A stretch of DNA of 64,000 nt from Zea mays (taxonomy: Eukaryota > Streptophyta > Magnoliopsida > Poales > Poaceae), in contig NC_050096.1 of NCBI RefSeq assembly GCF_902167145.1, positions 181,137,825-181,201,824 on the forward strand, read 5' to 3'. The translations under genes were made by a program, and so were the position numbers. The notes below the pieces were generated by a model. That model was not told the origin of the DNA, searched no databases, and saw nothing but the letters and a program-made list of their open reading frames with translations. This document shows, in pieces, positions 42,707 to 55,217 of this stretch (its first letter is position 1; every line of letters begins with the position of its first letter).

Positions 42707-43604
42707 AGTCACACCCTGTTTTGGAAGGTAAACCGAATGCGAACCATGTATGTGCCAGAATCAGAAATTCACGTACACAGCGATTACATAAATGACTCAT
42801 CATAGCATAATGCTTCGAATAACAATAAAGATTAAGTAATAATACTACAGACTAGAGCCATTTACATAATATAAATCAAAGTACACAGAATCGAAACGTA
42901 GCCAACGTAAATAAACCCACCACAGGCAGCTGACTGGGGGAGGTCGCTAGCTTAATCCTCGAACTTGCTGAAGTCCTGGAACTCCTGGAGATCCGCCTCG
43001 ACGCCTTCTTCTTTACCTGAGCATAGATTGCACCAAAGGCAACCTGGTGTTTTGTGAAAGCAAGGGTGAGTACACATCAACATACTCAGCAAATGTCCCG
43101 TTTAGCTGAAGTGGACTAGCTTTATGTGGGGTTAGGGTCAAGCAGTTGCTTTTAGTTGGTCAGGTAATTATTACTAGTAGAGAGCCAGGTTTTAACGTTA
43201 CCCAAGTTGTTAACCCAAAAGTACTCCTTCCAAATGGAAAGAATACCTGAAATCATAATCATAATCATAATAGAAACCAACATTATCCTCATCATCATCT
43301 GTAACCAAAACATCTCTGATCAATGTGTCTCTAATCAATGGAGCTCCCTTGGCCTCTCATAACCGCGAGCACGGCTGATATATCAGTTCATAACACTCTA
43401 CAGAGGTTGCGCACTTTACCCACGAGCCGTGATTCCCTCTCTAGCCCGGGCTTGCAAGACCCTTGTTCACTCCCGAGGTGAATGGCCAAGGATTCACTAC
43501 GAAGCCTTTACAAAGATCCCCTGAGGCTGTAGCCGCCCGTTAGGTTTCCTAAATGTACCACACTCCTCCCCAAGGGGCAATCCACCCTCGGCAGAGCGAG
43601 CCGC
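42707..43604 (-). repeat. Solo LTR H, left piece
   Basis: Begins agtcacaccctgttttgg (tg mutated to ag) after tatac. Together with 52728-55217 and 59542-60109 it makes a solo LTR of about 3.96 kb, TSD tatac at 42702-42706 and 60110-60114. No internal gag-pol is present. No gene is visible in this piece. It is cut at gccgc by element G. Confidence 0.8.
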
Positions 43605-44777
43605 TGAAAGGGAAATAGGGTCAAACCTTTTCCTAAATGATTTTGGTGGTTGAATTGCCCAACACAAATAAATGGACTAACTAGTTTGCTCTAGATTATA
43701 AGTTATACAGGTGCCAAAGGTTCACAACAAACCAAAACAAATATAAAAGAAAGGGTTCAAATCAAAGGAGCAAAGGAAACCGAAGGCAGCCCTGGTCTGG
43801 CGCACCGGACTGTCCGGTGCACCAGGGTGAATCCACTCGAACTGCTCAGCTTCGGGTTTCTGGAAATGGCTCTCCGCTATAATTCACCGGACTGTCCGGT
43901 GTAGCACCGGACTGTCCGGTGTGCCATGCGAAGCAACGGCTACTGCGCCAACGGTCGAGTTCAACGGTCGGCTGACAACGCTACAGTGCGGACTGCGCGC
44001 GCAGAAGTCAGAGCAGGCGCCAGAAGACGCACCGGACAGTGAACAGTGACTGTCCGGTGGCCCCACATGTTAGAGCTCCAACGGTCGAACCCTAATGGTT
44101 GGGTGACGTGGCTGGCGCACCGGACAGTGTCCGGTGTCGCACTGGACTGTCCGGTGCGCCCTTCGACAGCAGCCTTCCCCAATGGCCACTTTGGTGGTTG
44201 GGGCTATAAATACCCCCAACCACCACACTTCAAGGCATCCAAGTTTTCAGCCAACACATTCAATACAAGAGCTAGTGCATTTAATACAAGACACAATTAG
44301 AGTGAATCAAAATCTCTCCAAGTCCCAATTCCACTCAAAGCAATAGTAACTAGAAGAGAGAGTTTTGCCGTGTTCTTTTGAGCTCTTGCGCTTGGATCAC
44401 TTTTCTTCTTCCCCATTTCTTGTTCCCAAGATCTTTGTAACCAACGCAAGAGACACCAATTGTGTGGTGGTCCTTATGGGGACTAAGTGTCCCAATTGAT
44501 TGAGAAGAGAAGCTCACTCGGTCTAAGTGACCGTTTGAGAGAGGAAAGGGTTGAAAGAGACCCGGTCTTTGTGACCACCTCAACGGGGAGTAGGTTTGCA
44601 AGAACCGAACCTCGGTAAAACAAATCATCGTGTCACTCTCGCTATTTGCTTGTGATTTGTTTTTCGCCCTCTCTTTCGGTCTCGATTATATTTCTAACGC
44701 TAACCCCAGCTTGTAGTTGTGCTTAAACTTTATAAATTTCAGATTTACCTATTCACCCCCCCTCTAGGCGACTTTCA
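43605..44777 (+). repeat. 5' LTR of element G
   Basis: tgaaagggaaatagggtc to ctaggcgactttca. The palindrome array at about 43800-44160 has fewer copies than in the 3' LTR, which explains most of the 37-bp length difference. TATA box tataaata at 44205-44212. Confidence 0.92.
44205..44212 (+). promoter_or_regulatory. TATA box in element G 5' LTR
   Basis: tataaata in 'ggggctataaataccccc', just after the palindrome array. Its copy is at 52151-52158. Confidence 0.65.
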
Positions 44778-44779
44778 AT

Positions 44780-44791
44780 TGGTATCAGAGC
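44780..44791 (+). other. Primer-binding site of element G
   Basis: TGGTATCAGAGC, two bases after the LTR, the initiator-tRNA-Met type site. Confidence 0.92.
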
Positions 44792-44824
44792 CCGGTACTT
44801 CATTAGAGCCTAACCGCTCGAAGT

Positions 44825-47453
44825 GATGTCGGGAGCTCACGCCAAGAAGGAGATGGTGACCGGCGAGAAGCCCGCCACAAGCCATGGGAAAGCTCCATCG
44901 GGAGAGTCCGGCAACAAAAGGGAGGAATCACCTCCCCGCATCAAGTCGTACCGGAGTGGCGACAAGAAGAAGAAAATGAAGAAGGTGGTCTACTATGAGG
45001 CCGACTCTTTGTCTCCTTCCACCTCCAGCTCCGACACGCCGTCCGTTACTTCTAAGCGCCATGAGCGCATGAAGTTTAGTAAGATCCCCTTACACTATCC
45101 TCGCATTTCCAAAGACACTCCTTTACTTTCCGTCCCACTAGGCAAACCACCGGTTTTTAACGGTGAAGATTATTGTATGTGGAGTGATAAAATGAGGCAC
45201 CATCTAACCTCACTCCACACTAGTATTTGGGACATTGTTGAGTTTGGAGCGCAGGAACCATCCGTGGGGGATGAAGGCTATGATTCGGACGAGGTAGCCC
45301 AAATCCGGCATTTCAACTCCCAAGCCACTACTATACTCCTCGCCTCTCTAAGTTGAGAGGAGTATAATAAGGTGCAAGGGTTGAAGAGTGCCAAAGAAAT
45401 TTGGGACGTACTCAAGACCGCACACGAAGGAGATGAGGTGACCAAGATCACCAAGCGGGAAACGATCGAGGGGGAGCTCGGTCGATTTATGCTCAACCAA
45501 GGAGAGGAGCCACAAGCCATGTACAACCGGCTCAAGACTTTGGTGAACCAAGTGCGCAACCTCGGGAGCACCAAATGGGATGACCATGAAATGGTCAAGG
45601 TTATTCTAAGATCACTAGTTTTTCTTAATCCTACACAAGTTCAATTAATTCGTGGTGATCCTAGATATAAACTAATGCCTTCCGAGGAAGTGATAGGAAA
45701 GTTTGTGAGCTTTGAGTTAATGATCAAAGGCTCCAAACAAATCATCGAGCGAGGCACCACCTCCACACCCGAGGTGCAACCCGTCGCCTTCAAAGTGACG
45801 GAGGAGAAGAAGGAAGAGTCTACATCGAGTAGGCTCCCCATCGACACCTCCAAGCTCGACAATGAGGAGATGGCTTTAATCATCAAAAGCTTTCGCCAAA
45901 TCCTCAAGCAAAGGAAGGGGAGAGATTACAAGCCCCGTTCCAAAAAGGTTTGCTACAAATGTGGTAAGCCCGGTCACTTTATTGCTAAATGTACATTATC
46001 TAGTGATAGTGACAGGGGCGACGACAATAAGGGAAAGAGAAGAGAAAAGAAGAGATACTACAAGAAGAAGGGCGGCGATGCCCATGTATGCCGGGAGTGG
46101 GACTCCGACGAGAGCTCCACCGACTCCTCCTCTGACGAGGACGCTGCCAACATCGCCGTCAACAAGGGCCTTCTCTTCCCCAATGTCGGCCACAAGTGCC
46201 TCATGGCAAAGAACGGCAAAAAGAAGGTAAAATCTAGAGCCTCCACTAAATATGCAACATCTAGTGATGAGGATAACTCTAGTGATGATGAAGAAAACTT
46301 GCTTGCTCTTTTTGCCAACCTAAATATGCAACAAAAAGAAAAATTAAATGAATTGATAGGTGCTATTCATGAGAAGGATGAACTCTTGGATAGCCAAGAG
46401 GACTTCCTTATTAAAGAAAACAAGAAGCATGTTAAGGTTAAAAATGCTTATGCTCAGGAAGTAGAAAAATGTGAAAAATAACTAGTGAGCTAAGCACTTG
46501 CCATGATACTATTTCCAACCTTAGAAATGAGAATGCTAAATTAATTGCTAAGGTTGAGAATTTAAATGTTTGTGATGATTCTCTTGTCAAACTTAAAAAT
46601 GATAATGCTAATTTGATTGCTAAGATTGACAAGTTGAATGAATCAATTGCTAGCCTTAAGATAGAAAATGATAAATTGATTACTAAGGCTAAAAATTTAA
46701 ATGTTTGCAATGATATTGTTTCCAATCTTAGAAATGAAAATGTCATGTTACATGCTAAGATTGATGAATTAAATGTTTGCAAACCCTCTACATCTACCAT
46801 TGAGCATGTTACTATTTGTACTAGATGTAGAGACATTAATGTTGATGCTATTCATGATCACCTAGCTTTAATTAAACAACAAAATGATCACATAGCTCAA
46901 CTTAGTGCCAAAATTAATGAGCATGACTTAGAAAATGAAAAATTTAAATTTGCTAGAAGCATGCTCTATAATGGGAGACGCCCTAGGATTAAGGATGGCA
47001 TTGGCTTCCAACAGGGAGAGAATGTCAAGCTTAATGCCCCTAAAAGATTGTCTAATTTTGTTAAGGGTAAGGCTCTCATGGCTCAGGATAACGAGGGTTA
47101 CATTTTATATCCTGCTGGTTATCCCAAGCACAATATTAGGAGAATTCATTCTAGGAAGTCTCACTCTGGCTCTCATCATGCTTTTATGTATAAGAGTGAG
47201 GCATCTAGTTCTAGGCAATCCACTCATGTTAAATTGCCTAAAAAGAAATCTCCTATTGCATCAAATGAACCCAATGTTTCATTTAAGACTTTTGATGCAT
47301 CATATGTTCTAACTAACAAATCAGGCAAAGTAGTTGCCAAATATGTTGGGGGGAAAACACAAGGGGTCAAAGACTTGTGTTTGGGTACCCAAGGTGCTTG
47401 TTTCTAATGTGAAAGGACCCAAGACCGTTTGGGTACCTAAGAACAAGGCCTAA
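44825..47453 (+). pseudogene. gag: Element G gag
   Basis: The first ATG is at 44825. The frame has LGKPPVFNGEDYCMW, a TGA at 45354-45356 (an Arg codon in LSREEYNK-type relatives), and the UBN2-like core (GELGRFMLNQGEEP). The zinc knuckle is CYKCGKPGHFIAKC. A long coiled-coil region with repeated 'NLNVC' units follows. A frameshift lies near 46480 (EKCEK then stop), and a second frame carries on to 47407. A further one-base shift near 47390 would restore the usual end WVPKNKA and TAA at 47451-47453. The protein would form virus-like particles. The end layout, with the TAA followed by pol in the +1 frame, is the same as in element F. Confidence 0.86.
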
Positions 47454-47460
47454 AATTGTT

Positions 47461-50400
47461 TTGTATGTTTATGCATCTGGGGGCTCAAGTTGGATCATTG
47501 ATAGCGGGTGCACAAACCACATGACTGGGGAGAAAAAAATGTTCTCCTCCTACGAGAAAAACCATGATCCCCAAAGAGCTATTACATTCGGGGATGGAAA
47601 TCAAGGTTTGGTCAAAGGACTTGGTAAAATTGCTATATCACCTGACCACTCTATTTCCAATGTTTTTCTTGTAGATTCTTTAGATTATAACTTGCTTTTA
47701 GTTTCTCAATTATGTAAAATGGGCTACAATTGTCTTTTTACGGATATAGGTGTTACTGTCTTTAGAAGAAGTGATGATTCAGTAGCATTTAAGGGAGTGT
47801 TAGAGGGTCAGCTATACTTAGTTGATTTTAATAGAGCTGAACTCGACACTTGCTTAATTGCTAAGACTAACATGGGTTGGCTCTGGCATCGCCGACTAGC
47901 CCACGTTGGGATGAAGAATCTTCATAAGCTTCTAAAGGGAGAGCACATTTTGGGACTAACAAATGTTCATTTTGAGAAAGATAGGATTTGTAGCGCATGT
48001 CAAGCAGGAAAGCAAGTTGGTGTTCATCATCCACACAAGAACATCATGACGACTGACAAGCCACTTGAGCTACTCCACATGGATCTATTCGGCCCGATAG
48101 CTTACATAAGCATCGGCGGGAGTAAGTTCTGTCTAGTTATTGTGGATGTTTATTTTCGCTTCACTTGGGTGTTCTTTTTGCAGGATAAATCTCAAACCCA
48201 AGAGACCTTAAAGGGATTCTCGAGACGGGCTCAAAATGAGTTTGGCTTAAGGATCAAAAAGATTAGAAGCGACAACGGGACGGAGTTCAAGAACTCACAA
48301 ATAGAAGGCTTCCTTGAGGATGAGGGCATCAAGCATGAGTTCTCTTCTCCCTACACACCACAACAAAATGGTGTAGTGGAGAGGAAGAATAGAACTCTAC
48401 TTGACATGGCGAGGACCATGCTTGATGAGTACAAGACTTCGGACCGGTTTTGGGCGGAAGCAATCAACACCGCTTGCTACGCCATCAACCGTCTCTACCT
48501 TCACCGAATCCCCAAGAAGACATCATATGAACTCCTAACCGGTAAAAAGCCCAATGTTTCATATTTTAGAGTCTTTGGTAGCAAATGTTTTATTCTTGTT
48601 AAAAGAGGTAGAAAATCTAAATTTGCTCATAAGGTTGTAGAAGGCTTTTTACTTGGTTATGATTCAAACACAAGGGCATATAGAGTCTTTAACAAGTCCA
48701 TTGGACTAGTTGAAGTTTCTTGTGACATTGTGTTTGATGAGACTAACGGCTGTCAAGTAGAGCAAGTTGATCTTGATGAGCTAGATGATGAAGAGGCTCC
48801 GTGCGTCGCGCTAAGGAACATGTCCATTGGGGATGTGTGTCCTAAGGAATCTGAAGAGCCTCCACATGCACAAGATCAACCATCATATTCAAATCAAGCA
48901 TCTCCACCAACCCAAGATGAGGATCAAGCTCAAGATGATGAAAATGAAGATCAAGAAGAGCCACCTCAAGAGGAGGACAATGATCAAAGGGGAGATGCCA
49001 ATAATCAAAACAAGGAAGATGATGAGGATCCAAGACCGCCTCACCCAAGAGTCCATCAAGCGATACAACGAGATCACCCCGTGAACTCCATCCTTGGCGA
49101 TATTCATAAGGGGTAACCACTCGATCTCGTGTCACTCATTTTTGTGAACATTACTCCTTTGTGTCTTCTATTGAGCCATACAGGGTGGAAGACGCATTAA
49201 GGGATTCAGATTGGGTGTTGGCGATGCAAGAGGAACTCAACAACTTCACGAGAAATGAGGTTTGGCATCTTGTTCCACGTCCTAATCAAAATGTTGTAGG
49301 AACCAAGTGGGTCTTCCGCAACAAGCAAGATGAGCATGGTGTGGTGACAAGGAACAAAGCCCGACTTGTGGCCAAGGTATATTCATAAGTCAAAGGTTTG
49401 GATTTCGGTAAAACCTATGCACCCGTAGCTAGGCTTGAGTCAATTCGTATATTACTTGCCTATGCTACTTACCATGGCTTCAAGCTTTATCAAATGAACG
49501 TGAAGAGTGCCTTCCTCAATGGACCAATCAAGGAGGAGGTCTATGTTGAGCAACCTCCCTGGTTTGAAGATAGTGAGTACCCTAACCATGTGTATAAACT
49601 CTCTAAGGCGCTTTATGGGCTCAAGCAAGCCCCAAGAGCATGGTATGAATGCCTAAGAGATTTTCTTATCGCTAATGGCTTCAAAGTCGGCAAAGTCGAT
49701 CCTACTCTCTTTACTAAAACAATTGCAAATGATTTGTTTGTATGCCAAATTTATGTTGATGAAATCATATTTGGGTCTACTAACAAATCTACTTGTGAAG
49801 AGTTTAGTAGGCTTATGGTTCAAAAATTCGAGATGTCTATGATGGGGGAGTTGAAGTATTTTCTAGGATTTCAAGTCAAGCAACTCTAAGAGGGCACCTT
49901 CATCAGCCAAACGAAGTACATTCAAGACATACTCACCAAGTTTGGGATGAAGGATGCCAAGCCCATCAAGACACCCATGGGAACCAATGGGCATCTTGAC
50001 CTCGACACGGGAGGTAAATCCGTAGATCAAAAGGTATACCGGTCGATGATAGGATCTCTACTTTATTTATGTGCATCTCGACCGGATATTATGATTTCCA
50101 TATGCATGTGTGCAAGATTCCAAGCCGATCGTAAGGAAGTTCACCTTAGGGCCGTAAAACGAATCTTGAGATATTTAGTTCATACACCTAAGTTTGGCCT
50201 TTGGTACCCCAAGGGATCCACTTTTGATTTAATTGGATATTCAGATGCTGATTGGGCAGGGTGTAAAATGGATAGAAAGAGCACATCAGGGACTTGTTAG
50301 TTCTTGGGAAGATCCCTGGTGTCTTGGGCTTCAAAGAAACAAAATTATGTAGCTCTTTCTACCGCCGAAGCCGAGTACATTGCCGCAGGCCATTGTTGCG

Positions 50401-50705
50401 CGCAATTGCTTTGGATGAGGCAAACCCTTAGGGACTATGGTTACAAATTAACCAAAGTTCCTCTCCTATGTGATAATGAGAGTGCAATCCGCATGGCGGA
50501 TAATCCCGTTGAGCACAGCCGCACTAAGCACATAGCCATTCGGTATCACTTTTTGAGGGATCACCAACAAAGGGGGGATATCGACATTGCGTATGTTAGC
50601 ACCAAAGAACAATTAGCCGATATCTTTACCAAACCACTAGATGAGAAAATCTTTACCAAACTTAGGCATGAGCTAAACATTCTTGATTCTAGGAATTTTG
50701 ATTGA
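47461..50705 (+). pseudogene. pol: Element G pol: protease, integrase, RT, RNase H
   Basis: Protease motif [13 protein letters not shown] is near residue 15. The integrase zinc finger (HRRLAH, CSACQ) and the core ([23 protein letters not shown]) follow to about 49116. A one-base loss in a G run near 49112 shifts the frame. TAA occurs near 49386. The RT reads IYVDEIIFGS, so the second catalytic Asp of YVDD is Glu. TAA near 49887 and TAG near 50298 follow, then RNase H to the stop at 50705. At least four lesions disable it, and the YVDE change alone would be expected to impair polymerisation. Confidence 0.9.
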
Positions 50706-51512
50706 TACTTTGCACACGTAGCTCATTTATGTACCTTTGATCATATCTCTTTCATTTTGCTATGACTAATATGTTGTTAAGTCTATTTCATGCTAAGTCA
50801 TAAATTGAAATAGAAATGGAGTCCTCGGCGAAGACAAGGCTTCCACTCCACTCCATCGTAATTATTTATCCTTCGCCGTCACTCTGCACCGCTCTCCACT
50901 TTGGTATAATCCTTCACTCTTATATTATTTTCCAAAAGGAGAGAAAGTAATAAGGGCTCATATTTCAATCACAAGTATCCATTTTTGGCGATTCATGCCA
51001 AAGGGGGAGAAAGTATTAGCCCAAAGCAAAAGGACCGCACCACCACCAATTTCAAAAATGTTCTTTCAATTTGTATTAAAGAAGTTTTTCAATTGGTATC
51101 TTATTTTTGATATAATTTCAAATTGGTATGACCTCCTTCAAAATTAATATCTAAAACCCTCTTGAACACTAAGAGGAGAATTTCATTGAGGGGGAGTTTT
51201 GTTTAGTCAAAGGAAAAACATTTGAAACAGGGGGAAAATTTTCAAATCTTGAAAATGCTTCTCGAAATCTTATTCATTTACCTTTGACTATTTGAAAAAA
51301 GACTTTGAATTTTTTTGCAAAAACAAAACTAGTGGTGCAAGCGTGGTCCAAAATGTTAAAATGAAGAAAGCAATCCACACATATCTTATGAAATGTAAAT
51401 TGGTTTAATTTCAAGTAACCTTTGCACTAACCTTATGCAAACTAGTTCAATTCTGCACTTATATATTTGCTTTGGTTTGTGTTGGCATCAATCACCAAAA
51501 AGGGGGAGATTG
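50706..51512 (+). other. 3' untranslated region of element G
   Basis: No gene is visible. Purine runs lie at 51000-51013 (aaagggggagaaag), 51188-51196 and 51229-51239, with the polypurine tract aaaaagggggagat at 51499-51512. Long AT-rich spacers lie between. Confidence 0.65.
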
Positions 51513-52722
51513 AAAGGGAAATAGGGTCAAACCTTTTCCTAAATGATTTTGGTGGTTGAATTGCCCAACACAAATAATTGAACTAACTAGTTTGCTCTAG
51601 ATTATAAGTTATACAGGTGCCAAAGGTTCACAACAAACCAATACAAAGATAAAAGAAATGGTTCAAATCAAAGGAGCAAAGGAAACCGAAGGCAGCCCTG
51701 GTCTGGCGCACCGGACTGTCCGGTGTGCCACCGGACAGTGTCCGATGCACCAGGGTGAATCCACTCGAACTGCTCAACTTCGGGTTTCTGGAAATGGCTC
51801 TCCGCTATAATTCACCGGACTGTCTGGTGTAGCACCGGACTGTTCGGTGTGCCATGCGGAACAACGGCTACTGCGCCAACGGTCGAGTTCAACGGTCGGC
51901 TGACAACGCTACAGTGCGAACTGCGCGCGCAGAAGTCAGAGCAGGCCAGAAGGCGCACTAGACAGTGAACAGTGACTGTCTGGTGCACCACCGGACTGTC
52001 CGGTGGCCCCACATGTCAGAGCTCCAACGGTCGAACCCTAATGGTTGGGTGACGTGGCTGGCGCACCGGACAGTGTCCGGTGGCGCACCGGACTGTCCGG
52101 TGCGCCCTTCGACAACAGCCTTCCCCAATGGCTACTTTGGTGGTTGGGGCTATAAATACCCCCCAACCACCACACTTCAAGGCATCCAAGTTTTCAGCCA
52201 ACACATTCAATACAAGAGCTAGTGCATTCAATACAAGACACAATTAGAGTGAATCAAAATCTCTCCAAGTCCCAATTCCACTCAAAGCAATAGTAACTAG
52301 AAGAGAGTTTTGTTGTGTTCTTTTGAGCTCTTGCGCTTGGATCGCTTTTCTTCTTCCCCATTTCTTATTCCCAAGATCTTTGTAATCAAAGCAAGAGACA
52401 CCAATTGTGTGGTGGTCCTTGTGGGGACTAAGTGTCCCAATTGATCGAGAAGAGAAGCTCACTCGGTCTAAGTGACCGTTTGAGAAAGGGAAAGGGTTGC
52501 AAGAGACCCGGTCTTTGTGACCACCTCAACGGGGAGTAGGTTTGCAAGAACCGAACCTCGGTAAAACAAATCATCGTGTCACTCTCGCTATTTGCTTGTG
52601 ATTTGTTTTTCACTCTCTCTTTCGGACTCGAATATATTTCTAACGCTAACCCCGGCTTGTAGTTGTGCTTAAACTTTATAAATTTCAGATTTGCCTATTC
52701 ACCCCCCTCTAGGCGACTTTCA
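51513..52722 (+). repeat. 3' LTR of element G
   Basis: 1210 bp, tgaaagggaaatagggtc to ctaggcgactttca. Palindrome array at about 51708-52110, TATA box at 52151-52158. Extra palindrome copies near 51725 and 51985 relative to the 5' LTR. Confidence 0.92.
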
Positions 52723-52727
52723 GCCGC

Positions 52728-55217
52728 ATACACTAAGTCCCATTGACAACACGATGGCGAAGCAAACTACACCTCAGTTCCTCTAATTAATTAGCTAAGG
52801 GCATCCCATACCACCCTCATGGTTGCACTGTTTTCCCGGGCGGTCATCCAACGAACAGGTCCTTATGGAGAGGCACTCGAGAAACCGCTCGAGCCCCCTA
52901 AAGTATCACCAATCCAACATCATAATCATAATGACAACATCGTATCATAAGTGTTCACATCATGTTCATTGATTAAAGTAAAGCAATAGCATAAAGCTAA
53001 CCATAGTAACCCAAAAGGTAATCAAGGACAAGGTAAATACAAAGCTAGTCAGTCCTTAGGTTGATCATGGTATGCGGGTTGATGAATTATAAAGTAAATG
53101 AGACATAATAGGTCAGAGGACACTTGCCTTCACCAAACTGATGCTCATGATCTTCAGCCTCGTAGAAATCGAAGAGTTTGATCTCTTGGCTGTCGAAGCT
53201 TGACCGTCGATTCCTCGAAGCTTGAAAACAAATCGCGATCTAATCGCAACGCGAAGCGAAGACAAACAGGCACAAGCAAACAAACATATATATGCATAAG
53301 AACATTACACCATTCAAAGAAAAATATAATAAAACATGCAAAATGAAATAGAGCGCGTTACTACGGTCACGTGAGGAAAAAGAAACGTCGAACTCGAAGC
53401 TATGGTTGAGAAGATATCGCGTTTACGCTAAATAAATATTAACTATAACATTTAATTCGCATTATCAAACATAAATTATAGCTGCTATTTAGTTTTGATT
53501 AATCTGCTACACTAACATTTGTCAAATAAATAAGTAATATAATTAGCACGAGAGCTTCTAAGCGAGGCAAGTTTACGATGCGCGAAACGACACGACGGCA
53601 TGGAACCGACACGCGGACATGCGCGACATAGCATGTTGACGACACACGAAACAGTGTGCGCGACCAGCGCGAATGACGCGCGAATCAGCACGCCACCACG
53701 TGTGGAACAACACGCGCGATAGACAAGAAAACTAAATAGGTGACACATTTATACCAAACAAATATTAAATAATTTAAAAGTAGTTAAGTTAATATTAGCC
53801 ATGTTAATATTTATAATAAAAGCGCAAGTTGGACACTACACATTTAATCTAATTGAAATATTAATCTAATAACTATTAGTCGAGCGAACCTTAAGTTAAT
53901 TATCTAACATACATGACCTGGCGAATTAACGTTACTAACAGGAGTGCTTATATATGAAAACAATTTATTATCACACGCAGACGACGCGTGACACATGTGA
54001 TCGACACACGAGATACGCACGACACACGAACCAGACGTGCGGCACGAACTCGTGAAGGAATGTCGACGACGCGCAAACAACACACGAATAATGTGCGACG
54101 ATGCGCAGACACACGCGACTTAGCGTGCGGACAACGCGCGGCGATGCACCCGATCCGCACGCGTGACACGCGCGACAAGCGAAGACAATCTGTGGGGACG
54201 CGCGCAAAACAACACGCGCGATCCAGCACGCCATCGCGCGCGGAACAACAAGCGCGACATACGAGAAATACTTAAATAGATGTCACGCATACACTAAACG
54301 AGTATTAATTCAAAAAGTTTGAGTTAGCACTAATCAAATTAACACGTATTTGTAAAGCGCAAGTTAGAACTATAAATTTGTTTTAATTGGAAAGTCATTT
54401 TAACCACTATTGAATGAACAAATAATTAATTACTTAAGATTCGCAACATACCAACATAATGTTACTAATATGAAATTGATGCTGTTACGTTGTTAACGCA
54501 ACTAGGACGAGCCTTGACGGGTTTTCGATGCAAATTATATTGAATAAATAACATTTCTCAAATTTAAACTACGTGGCGCGATTCTATTGGTCGAAGCGAA
54601 GCCACACGGAGGGCCACATGGGACACAGCCACATAGGATGAAAAGGAGTGGGATCTAGTGTGGCTAGCATCTCCTCCAACTGCTCACTCACGCGCAGACT
54701 GAATTGGTGGCTCCTTCTTCAACATCAAGAACGCGGGGAGAGGGGCGGGGCTGGCCGGACAGGTCCCGCGCTAGCAGGGGACTCTAGGCCGCGCTAGCAG
54801 GGCACGCCCGGCTGGCCACGAGCCGCGCTGGCTGCACGCCGCGCTGGCCACGCATGCCGCGCTGGCTGCACGCCGCGTTGGCCACGCGCCATGGCCTCCT
54901 GGCCGCGCCGCAGGTGCTGGGGTCGGCCACGATTTGGGCAGCGGCGGGGCGAGGGCTCGTCAGGACTAGGCAGGGCTCGATTGCACGCCACCAATGGGCT
55001 AGACATGGGGAGGGTAAGCCAGGAGCGGCTTGCCGGAGCGGCGCGACGCGGGGCTGTAGGGAGGGTGCGTCGAGGGGGAGAGAGGATGGGGAAGGGGAGA
55101 GAAGCGAGAGGACTCACCTGGAACCGCCATGTGCAGGGAGCCAGGGACCCTTGCTTCTGCGTGATCTAGATCTGGGGAGGGAGACGAGAGGTTATGTGAC
55201 GGCGGGGTGGGTATATA
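52728..55217 (-). repeat. Solo LTR H, middle piece
   Basis: Continues directly from the gccgc at 43604. It includes a CG-rich block at about 53555-54260 with many 'acgcgcgac' and 'cgacacacg' words, alternating with AT-rich stretches that look like a diverged tandem duplication with a spacing of about 540 bp. Near 54720-55130 it becomes GC-rich, with simple 'cgcgctggc' repeats. No supported gene; the Cys/Arg/His-rich or Ala/Arg-rich frames are composition artefacts. Confidence 0.75.
53555..54260. repeat. CGCG-rich imperfect repeats in solo LTR H
   Basis: Two CG-rich blocks (about 53555-53720 and 53975-54260) share 'ggaacaaca.gcgcga' ends and AT-rich neighbours ('caaatattaa' / 'gagtattaatt'). 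The spacing is about 540 bp and they are strongly diverged. No known element name. Confidence 0.5.

Larger units (their letters stand above)
43605..52722 (+). mobile_element. Element G: full-length Ji-like Ty1/Copia retrotransposon
   Basis: A 9118-bp plus-strand element, TSD gccgc at 43600-43604 and 52723-52727. LTRs are 43605-44777 (1173 bp) and 51513-52722 (1210 bp). A Met-type primer-binding site, gag, pol and a polypurine tract are all present. It is inserted in solo LTR H. Multiple stops and frameshifts in gag-pol make it inactive. Confidence 0.93.

Noticed and set aside
53948..54275. Cys/Arg/His-rich frames in the CGCG blocks
   Set aside because: They reflect base composition and repeats. 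Several overlapping frames are equally open, and there is no start or splice support.
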